From an uncultured beta proteobacterium (GTDB lineage: Bacteria > Pseudomonadota > Gammaproteobacteria > Burkholderiales > Burkholderiaceae_C), in contig CAIYQF010000450.1 in NCBI GenBank assembly GCA_903928325.1, positions 1 to 10,148 of the forward strand: a DNA stretch of 10,148 nucleotides. The letters are read 5' to 3'. The position numbers and the translations under genes were made by a program. Shown in pieces: positions 6,853-10,148 of this stretch. Position 1 is the first letter of the stretch, and every line of letters begins with the position of its first letter. The notes below the pieces were generated by a model. That model was not told the origin of the DNA. It did not search any database and saw nothing but the letters and a program-made list of their open reading frames with translations.

Positions 6853-7935
6853 ATGTTCAAGAAAGTCCATTTAAGTGCACTCACGGTCGTTAGCGCCGCC
6901 GTCATTGCGATCCTGCCAAACACTGGCGCTGCCCAACAAGCATTGACCGTCGCCTCCTGGGGCGGCGCGTACACCAACAGCCAGGTCGAGGCTTACCACA
7001 AGCCATTTACCGCCAAAACCGGGACCAAAATTACGTCGGTGGACTGGGGCGGAACACTGGGCGAAATCAGCGCCCAAGTGAAATCCGGCAACATCAAATG
7101 GGACGTGGTGGACCTGGAGCCTGCTGAAGCCCTCAAAGGCTGCGAAGAAGGCCTGCTCGAAAAAATCGACCCCAGCAAGTTGCCCGCAGGCGCAGACGGC
7201 ACCCCAGCTGCGAAAGACTTTTCGGCCGGCATGATCCTGCCCTGCGCCATTGGCGTCATCACCTACGCCAATATCGTGGCATATGACAAAGCCAAACTCG
7301 GCGCTAACGGCCCCAAAACATTGGAAGACTTCTTTAACGTCAGCAAGTTCCCTGGCAAGCGCGGCGTCAAGAAAGACCCCAGCGTGATTCTGGAATGGGC
7401 GCTGATGGCCGACGGCGTGGCCGTGGCCGATGTCTACAAAGTGCTCTCTACGCCCGCCGGTGTGGACCGCGCGTTCAAGAAGCTCGACACCATCAAGAGC
7501 AGCATCGTCTGGTGGACCGCTGGAGCGCAACCACCGCAACTGCTGGCTGCCGGTGAAGTCGTCATGACGCACGCTTGGCATGGTCGCATTGTGGATGCCA
7601 ACAACAAAGAGAAAAAAGACTTTGGCGTGATGTGGGACGGTCAAATCCAAATTCCGGACCTGTACGCGATCCTCAAGGGCACCAAAAACCTGGAGTCCGC
7701 GCAAGAGTTCATTCGCTTTGCTAGCAGCAGCCAGCCCCTGGCTGACCAGGCCAAGTACATACCCTACGCACCTACCCGAAACTCCGCTTTGGCCTTGATT
7801 CCGGCGTCCAACCCGTACAAAGCCTGGTTGCCCAATGCCGGCCATCCTGGCCGCGCCATGCCCACGAACGCGCAGTTCTGGATGGAAAACCAAGACGACT
7901 TGAACAAGAAGTTCTCCGCCTGGTTGGCCAAGTAA
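6853..7935 (+). CDS. Periplasmic substrate-binding protein, PotD-like
   Basis: A 360-residue extracytoplasmic binding protein of the polyamine-type family (SBP_bac_8-like). A Sec signal peptide is clear: a KK start, a hydrophobic core at about 8-22 and a likely cleavage after A27 (TGAA/QQ). The mature part opens with LTVASWGGAYT (31-41), the usual first strand and substrate loop, followed by KWDVVDLEPAEA (82-93) and, near the hinge, VVMTHAWHGRI (226-236). Two cysteines only, C97 and C131, could form a periplasmic disulfide. Aromatic residues suited to a cationic or zwitterionic ligand are present (W36, W65, W200-W201, W232), but assigning pocket residues without a structure is speculative. 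It sits between the ATPase and the first permease, with a 4-base gap to the latter. The role as importer binding protein is sure; creatine as ligand is inferred from the creatinase neighbour, and a polyamine or other guanidino compound is possible. Confidence 0.93.
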   Translation: MFKKVHLSALTVVSAAVIAILPNTGAAQQALTVASWGGAYTNSQVEAYHKPFTAKTGTKITSVDWGGTLGEISAQVKSGNIKWDVVDLEPAEALKGCEEGLLEKIDPSKLPAGADGTPAAKDFSAGMILPCAIGVITYANIVAYDKAKLGANGPKTLEDFFNVSKFPGKRGVKKDPSVILEWALMADGVAVADVYKVLSTPAGVDRAFKKLDTIKSSIVWWTAGAQPPQLLAAGEVVMTHAWHGRIVDANNKEKKDFGVMWDGQIQIPDLYAILKGTKNLESAQEFIRFASSSQPLADQAKYIPYAPTRNSALALIPASNPYKAWLPNAGHPGRAMPTNAQFWMENQDDLNKKFSAWLAK

Positions 7936-7939
7936 GAAG

Positions 7940-9172
7940 ATGGAGGCCGACAGCACGTCAGACCTAGGGCAGCGCCTGCGCAAAGCAGAGCGGCGCGGCC
8001 ATTTGTGGGCCTACGCGCTGATCGCGCCTTTGTTCATTTTCGTGGCGTTAAGCTTTCTCTTGCCCTTGGGCACGGTATTGCTCAACAGCGTGTACGACCC
8101 GATCATTCCAGACAACCTGGCGCGCACCCTGCGCGCTTTGGATGCTTGGAATGGCCCCCGGGACCAGCTACCACCAGAATCGGTATACGCCGCTTTGGCG
8201 CTGGATTTGAAAGATGCGGTGCAAGAGCAAAAAGCCGGCTCCATTGCCAACCGATTGAATGTTGAAGAATCTGGCCTGCGCACCGTTTTTATGCATGCCG
8301 CTCGCCGCATCCCCAGCCAGGAAGAAGGCCCTTGGGCCCCGTTTTTTGAAACCGCCGATCCCGCTTGGGCCCAGACTGCAATCTGGGGCACGCTGCGCAA
8401 CCTGTCCTCTCCCACCCACGCACTGTTTTTCTTATCTGCCCTCGATTCGCGGCGCATGCCCGACGGCTCGGTGGCTGCCCAGCCCGAGGACCAGCGTATT
8501 CACGTCACGATTTACCTGCGCACCTTGGGCGTAGCGCTGACGATGACGGTGATGTGTATTTTGTTGGGCTTTCCGCTGGCCTACCTGCTGGCGCACCTGC
8601 GCGACAAGACGGCCAATTTGCTTCTGATTTTGGTGCTGCTACCGTTTTGGACCTCCCTGTTGGTGCGCACCACCGCCTGGATGGTGGTGCTGCAAAAAGA
8701 GGGCGTGATCAATTCACTATTGCAGTCGCTAGGCCTTATTGCCGAGCCGCTGCCGCTGGTCTTTAACCGCTTTGGCGTGGTCGCGGCCATGACGCACATT
8801 TTGTTGCCCTTCATGATCTTGCCTATGTATTCGGTGATGCGGCAAATTCCTGCGTCGTATGTGCGCGCTGCGCGCTCGCTTGGAGCCAGCCCCACTACCG
8901 CGTTTGTGCGGGTGTATGTGCCCCAGTGCGTGCCTGGCGTCGGCGCTGGTGCGCTACTGGTGTTTATTTTGGCGCTGGGCTACTACATCACCCCGGCGCT
9001 TCTGGGTGGTTCGACCGACCAGATGATCAGCTACTTTGTTGCCGACAACATGGGTCGCTCGCTGAACTGGGGCCTGGCCTCGGCGCTGGCGGCTATTTTG
9101 CTTGGCGCCGTATTGGTGCTCTACGCGCTTTATGACCGGATCGCTGGCCCCGGCAACCTCAAACTCGGATGA
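7940..9172 (+). CDS. ABC transporter permease, PotB-like, with large periplasmic insert
   Basis: A 410-residue inner-membrane permease with six predicted membrane segments: about 22-48, 192-220, 225-251, 278-300, 332-356 and 377-398. The cytoplasmic EAA-type coupling loop that contacts the ATPase is YVRAARSLGASPTT at about 307-320, continuing to VPQCVPGV. It is far longer than E. coli PotB (about 280 residues) because some 140 residues (about 50-190) sit between segments 1 and 2. This insert is hydrophilic, partly helical in appearance, and lies on the periplasmic side if the topology is as usual. Similar long versions exist in other proteobacterial polyamine-type importers to my knowledge. 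The ATG at 7940 is four bases after the binding protein stop, with only a weak AAGAAG upstream. Its stop overlaps the next start in ATGA. The permease role is sure; the substrate is inferred. Confidence 0.93.
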   Translation: MEADSTSDLGQRLRKAERRGHLWAYALIAPLFIFVALSFLLPLGTVLLNSVYDPIIPDNLARTLRALDAWNGPRDQLPPESVYAALALDLKDAVQEQKAGSIANRLNVEESGLRTVFMHAARRIPSQEEGPWAPFFETADPAWAQTAIWGTLRNLSSPTHALFFLSALDSRRMPDGSVAAQPEDQRIHVTIYLRTLGVALTMTVMCILLGFPLAYLLAHLRDKTANLLLILVLLPFWTSLLVRTTAWMVVLQKEGVINSLLQSLGLIAEPLPLVFNRFGVVAAMTHILLPFMILPMYSVMRQIPASYVRAARSLGASPTTAFVRVYVPQCVPGVGAGALLVFILALGYYITPALLGGSTDQMISYFVADNMGRSLNWGLASALAAILLGAVLVLYALYDRIAGPGNLKLG

Positions 9173-10005
9173 GCCCCTCTACTTTGCCTCTTTACACCAC
9201 CCCGGTGCAACGCATTGGCCACTGGGCGCTAAGGTTTTTTTGCGGCGCGGTCCTGCTGTTCCTGATTGCACCCGTATTGGTCGTCGTGCCGTTGGCTTTT
9301 AACAACGAGCCGTATTTCCATTTCCCTGTCCAAGAGTACAGCCTGCGCTGGTTCCGCGACCTTTTTGGCAACCCGGTGTGGCTGCACGCCATTTACAACA
9401 GCGTGGTCACTGCGGTGCTAGCCACCCTGCTGGCGACGTCGCTGGGCACCCTTGCAGCCGTTGGTCTGAACCACCACCACCTGCCGGGCAAACGCTTGAT
9501 CATGGCGGTACTGGTTTCTCCCATGATCGTGCCCGTGGTGGTGCTGGCCGTGGGCGCGTACTTCTTCTTTTCCAAGCTGGGTATTGCCAACAACCTGCTG
9601 GGTATTGTGCTGGTGCACGCCGTGCTGGGCATGCCATTTGTGGTGATTACCGTCACGGCCACGCTGGGCGGCTTTGACATGAATCTCATGCGTGCCGCAC
9701 GCGGCTTGGGCGCGTCGCAGTTGGTGGCCTTTCGGCGCGTGATGCTGCCTATCGTCTGGCCCGGGGTGCTCTCGGGAGCGCTTTTTGCTTTTGCCACCTC
9801 GTTTGACGAAGTGGTGGTTGTGCTGTTCCTGGGCGGACCGGAACAAACCACCCTTCCACGCCAGATGTGGACCGGTCTGCGGGAGCAGCTTGCGCCCACC
9901 ATCCTTTCGGCGGCCTTCATGTTGATTTTGTTTGCTATCAGCATGCTGCTGCTGCTGGAGTGGCTACGGCGGCGCAGCGTGGCTCTGCGCGGGGTCGTGG
10001 AATAA
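9169..10005 (+). CDS. ABC transporter permease, PotC-like
   Basis: A 278-residue permease of ordinary length with six predicted membrane segments: about 21-43, 76-100, 110-134, 142-165, 196-222 and 245-265. The EAA loop is MRAARGLGASQLVAFRRVMLP (about 174-194, with the consensus A-A-R-x-L-G-A-S core) and is the coupling site for the ATPase. It forms a heterodimer with the preceding permease. Translation is coupled to that gene by a four-base overlap (ATGA at 9169-9172); no separate Shine-Dalgarno is needed or seen. It is the last gene of the plus-strand series, ending 35 bases from the converging glcF stop. No truncation or frameshift is visible. The class is certain; the specificity comes from context only. 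Confidence 0.94.
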   Translation: MSPSTLPLYTTPVQRIGHWALRFFCGAVLLFLIAPVLVVVPLAFNNEPYFHFPVQEYSLRWFRDLFGNPVWLHAIYNSVVTAVLATLLATSLGTLAAVGLNHHHLPGKRLIMAVLVSPMIVPVVVLAVGAYFFFSKLGIANNLLGIVLVHAVLGMPFVVITVTATLGGFDMNLMRAARGLGASQLVAFRRVMLPIVWPGVLSGALFAFATSFDEVVVVLFLGGPEQTTLPRQMWTGLREQLAPTILSAAFMLILFAISMLLLLEWLRRRSVALRGVVE

Positions 10006-10029
10006 ATTCCCGCGAAATCGCAGCCCGGG

Positions 10030-10047
10030 GGGCTAGCACTTTAGCCC
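10030..10047. terminator. Weak hairpin between convergent genes
   Basis: GGGCTA (10030-10035) and TAGCCC (10042-10047) form a six-base perfect stem with a six-base loop, overlapping the glcF stop codon. No T-run follows on either strand, so it is at best a weak or bidirectional terminator element. Confidence 0.25.
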
Positions 10048-10148
10048 GCGGCCAGTGCGGTATCCAGCACTTCCACCCAATGCCGCACCGGCATATCGGT
10101 GCCGCTTTGCAAATGGGTGATGCAGCCGATATTGGCGCTGCAAATACC
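10041..10148 (-). CDS. glcF: Glycolate oxidase iron-sulfur subunit GlcF, C-terminal end
   Basis: Only the last 35 codons and the TAA (10041-10043 on the plus strand) are inside the window. The translated end contains SANIGCITHLQSGTDMPVRH followed by WVEVLD, ending LAAG. The NIGCxxHLxSGT segment with its cysteine and the closing P-V-x-H-W-x-E-x-L-D are what I recognise as the C-terminus of GlcF, the 4Fe-4S subunit of the GlcDEF glycolate oxidase that oxidises glycolate to glyoxylate. Other members of the CCG-domain/heterodisulfide-reductase-like family (for example GlpC- or LutA-type proteins) share parts of this motif, so the name rests on a short piece. It converges on the ABC permease gene and is probably unrelated to the creatine genes. 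Confidence 0.75.
   Translation of the reverse strand, partial: GICSANIGCITHLQSGTDMPVRHWVEVLDTALAAG

Noticed and set aside
6871..7983. Long minus-strand open frame opposite the binding protein gene
   Set aside because: Antisense to a gene with signal peptide, good ribosome site and family motifs; no independent coding evidence.
5734..10005. Naming the importer as the spermidine/putrescine system potABCD
   Set aside because: The family resemblance is clear, but gene context points to another substrate and no polyamine-specific residue pattern can be confirmed by eye, so no pot symbols were given.

Overview
The window looks like chromosomal DNA of a betaproteobacterium, probably Burkholderiales and most plausibly Comamonadaceae. 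This is inferred from the moderately high G+C, the protein style, and a radA-alr / lplT arrangement that I associate with that order. No rRNA, tRNA, CRISPR array, insertion sequence or phage gene was seen. Coding density is high, and no gene-free stretch exceeds about 150 bases.

Left part (1-2867): two housekeeping genes on the minus strand, alr (alanine racemase) followed by the N-terminal part of radA (recombination/repair ATPase, cut by the window edge). They diverge from lplT (lysophospholipid flippase) on the plus strand. The 150-base divergent spacer carries an extended -10-like promoter for lplT, a 12-base palindrome and an 11-base inverted repeat that brackets the promoter. Alr carries a nine-G run in its coding strand.

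Middle and right part (2904-10005): seven further plus-strand genes. First come a thiol glutathione peroxidase and, 13 bases later, a GlxA-type (DJ-1-like plus AraC HTH) regulator. After a 71-base spacer containing a 9-base direct repeat comes a creatinase whose length (403 aa) and active-site positions (F62, R64, H232, E262, H324, R335, E358) agree with the well-studied Pseudomonas putida enzyme as I remember it. Directly behind it lies a complete spermidine/putrescine-type ABC importer: ATPase, periplasmic binding protein and two permeases, with short or overlapping junctions.

The natural reading is a catabolic island. The importer brings in creatine or a related guanidino compound, creatinase splits it into sarcosine and urea, and the regulator senses the substrate or a product and acts at the repeat-bearing spacer. 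The importer's substrate is inferred only from gene context. If right, it is a PotABCD-class creatine uptake system, which is the most interesting item here. No creatininase, urease or sarcosine-oxidizing enzyme lies in the window, so the rest of the pathway must be elsewhere. The right edge holds the C-terminal end of glcF (glycolate oxidase iron-sulfur subunit) on the minus strand, convergent with the last permease.
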